Part shown: positions 62,056 to 64,000 of the stretch, one piece after another
Position numbering within the stretch: the stretch's first letter is position 1
Layout of the letters: every line of letters begins with the position of its first letter
Origin: Megalopta genalis
Taxonomy: Eukaryota > Arthropoda > Insecta > Hymenoptera > Halictidae
Assembly: GCF_051020955.1 (NCBI RefSeq)
Contig: NC_135013.1
Span: 32,999,302-33,063,301 of the forward strand
Reading direction: 5' to 3'
Length of the DNA: 64,000 bases
The notes under the pieces: generated by a model
The model's database searches: none
The model's input: only the letters and a program-made list of their open reading frames with translations
What the model was told of the DNA's origin: nothing
Program-made: the position numbers and the translations under genes

Positions 62056-62356
62056 TTGGCTTGGCAACTAAGTAATCGTCGATTTCAGTTATAGATGTCT
62101 CTCACTCCCATTTTTATGATATCCGTGAATGTTATATTATAAAATTATTATTATTATTATTATTAATAATTGGTTATTACTAATTATTGGTTATTATTAT
62201 TATTATTAATCTGGTCGCTTTTCCTTGACTGCTGCATTCAATTTGTCCAGTTGCTAACATTCACGGATAATAAAAAATAACAATATTATTATTATTATTG
62301 TTGTTATTTTAGAGCTCGGCAGTTCTATTATTAACGACGGAAATGGATCGGAAAAC
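62056..62356. repeat. Mariner-end-derived unit (inverted relative to 16.5 kb copy)
   Basis: Starts TTGGCTTGGCAACTAAGTAA and holds the same blocks as the units at 16552-17144 in reverse complement, ending GATCGGAAAACTA. It directly precedes the mariner at 62359. Confidence 0.9.
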
Positions 62357-62358
62357 TA

Positions 62359-62446
62359 TTGGGTTGGCAACTAAGTAATTGCTGATTTCAGTTATAGATG
62401 TCTCTCACTCCCATTTTTCTGATATTCGTAAATGTTATATTATAAA

Positions 62447-62484
<38 letters not shown>

Positions 62485-62958
62485 GTTATTTTTTATTATC
62501 CGCGAATGTTAGCAACTGGACAAATTGAATGCAGCGGTCAAGGAAAAGCGACCAGAATTGGTCGATCGTAAGGGTGTCATTTTCCAGCAGGACAATGCTA
62601 GGCCGCACAAGTCTTCGTCCACTCGGCAAAAATTGATGGATATTGGTTGGGAATCGATGTTACACCCACCATATAGTCCTGATCTCGCGCCATCGGATTA
62701 CCACTTATTTCGATACCTGGACAACTCCCTTCGTGGTAAAACTTTTAACGACGACGACGCTGTAAAATCTCGCTTAACTCAGTTTTTGGCCGAAAAGGAT
62801 CAGACTTTCTACGAGCGTGGAATTTTCAAGCTGTCAGAGAGACGGCAAAAGGTCATCGAACAAGATGGAAAATACATTACAGATTAAACTTCATTCCAAG
62901 TAAAACAAAATTGTTTATTTCATTGAACAAATCGGCAATTACTTAGTTGCCAACCCAA
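62359..62958 (+). mobile_element. Internally rearranged mariner element, intact C-terminal frame
   Basis: Terminal repeats TTGGGTTGGCAACTAAGTAA and its complement, flanked by TA. About 70 bp of 5' sequence leads into an (ATT)n run, then directly into the C-terminal half of the transposase. It is the inverted counterpart of 15946-16549, with the same internal junction. Confidence 0.9.
62513..62887 (+). pseudogene. Mariner transposase C-terminal fragment
   Basis: An open frame of about 124 codons covers the DD34D catalytic half: second Asp in IFQQDNARPHKS, third Asp in HPPYSPDLAPSDYHLFRYLD (34 residues apart, as in mariner). It ends QKVIEQDGKYITD and stop. The N-terminal DNA-binding half and the first catalytic Asp are absent, so it is non-functional alone. 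It lacks the nonsense change seen in the 16-kb copy. Confidence 0.92.
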
Positions 62959-62968
62959 TAGTAAAAAA

Positions 62969-63062
62969 AAAGTAAATTCTCCCTAATTGAGTGAAACGAT
63001 CGTATCTCCTCTTCCAAAATTGTCCATTTTTGTGAACAATCCGAGCGTCAATTAGAAAGATT
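62969..63062. mobile_element. Family-B-related MITE fragment
   Basis: AGTAAATTCTCCCTAATTGA at the left and GAGCGTCAATTAGAAAGA at the right, with the shared CGATCGTATCTCCTCTTCC segment; about 94 bp, degenerate. Confidence 0.6.
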
Positions 63063-64000
63063 GTTAACGCTAATATAACGTTCAATATTCACACTTCAAT
63101 TTTATATTAACGTTTCATTAATTTCTACGGTTGCTCGGTAGACCAACACGCCTATGCGCGTTCTAACTTTCCTTGATGACTTCCGAGGGAAGTCACGATG
63201 CAGTTAGGCTTTCCATCAGACCTTCATTTTTAGAAATAAATTGAAAAACGCTCGGCAAAATTGGTCGGCGAAAACGTTTCTTTTAAACACCGTCTAAACG
63301 AGTTTATAATGGTAACTCGATGAAATACAACATCATTTTGTGTCTCTTGTATTACTACCCGAAATAACAATTTATATTCTTCATGACGAGTTTTCGTCAT
63401 TCGCCTCCTAATTAGGAGTCCACTAACCACGCAAGGAGGCGCGACGTACGATAGGCGAAACGAATGACGAATAAAATCATGAATAAATGAATAAAATCAT
63501 TTTTAAGCGAGCGAGATATATTCTAGCTTCGCTAAAAAGACACGCGATGTTTCAACTAGCAGATAACTAGTAGATAAGACATCCGAACCAAGGACGGTGT
63601 TACAGAGTAGTGGAGTCGATTACTGTGGGGGCGACTAATAGCTGCGCCTTTGGTTTGTTTACAGACGTAATTAATTTCACGTTCAACGAATGAAACATTA
63701 AATTTTTCTATTCTCTCATTTTGTTTTATTTTTCAATCGAACATGTCCTTATTCGATAAATATCAAATTAACACTTCCACGACCGCGCTAGAAACCTAAG
63801 AAATTTTCATAAAATTAAAATATTTCATTCGATTGAACAAAAATGATGAAGCGAACTTATATGGCATCAATTACTTCTTCGGCATTCGTACCTCTTGCAA
63901 ATCTTAATGAAATTAAGCGATCATTTTTAATTTTTCATTAATTATCATTTTTATTATTTCATCATTTTTTATTATCATTTATTATCATTTTTATTATTTT
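63063..64000. other. AT-rich sequence, no gene recognised
   Basis: No coding exon, RNA gene or repeat family identified; ends in an ATTTTTATTATC low-complexity stretch. Confidence 0.35.

Overview
This is a eukaryotic nuclear window, most likely from an insect and probably an aculeate hymenopteran (ant or bee). The reasons are short GT-AG introns, AT-rich DNA broken by CpG-rich islands, mariner and piggyBac-type DNA transposon relics, and very abundant simple and tandem repeats. The assignment is an inference from style; no species marker was identified.

The gene-bearing core is about 10-27.4 kb. Three genes are clear. NSE2/MMS21 SUMO ligase lies on the minus strand (five exons, 20181-21089, 207 aa). 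A kynurenine aminotransferase-type PLP enzyme lies on the plus strand (seven exons, 22776-24581, 449 aa). A ciliary microtubule inner protein of the CIMIP2/FAM166 (UPF0605) family lies on the minus strand (six exons seen, 24733-27315, first exon not found). The aminotransferase and CIMIP2 are convergent, with poly(A) signals about 70 bp apart. A fourth, minus-strand gene is inferred from six exons (19551 down to 10016) whose reading frames and splice phases agree. It would encode a 468-aa secreted, cysteine-rich, acidic protein with a hydrophobic GPI-type tail; I do not recognise its family.

The rest is mostly non-coding. CpG-rich stretches at 1-1.6, 37.0-38.2, 46.6-47.4 and 57.5-58.1 kb look like promoter or 5'-UTR regions of genes extending through or out of the window. 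Between them lie at least five families of short palindromic or inverted-repeat DNA transposons, several nested or in tandem, plus internally deleted mariners at 6.3, 16 and 62 kb and piggyBac-like TTAA-flanked pieces.

Tandem repeats are the most striking content. They include a near-perfect (ATT)n tract of about 750 bp inside a CIMIP2 intron, a 56-bp minisatellite and a dimeric higher-order satellite inside introns of the inferred GPI gene, and a 21-copy array of a perfect 16-bp palindrome with alternating 37/44-bp spacing at 53.2-54.1 kb. No tRNA, rRNA, CRISPR or operon was found, and nothing resembling a prokaryotic or viral gene system.
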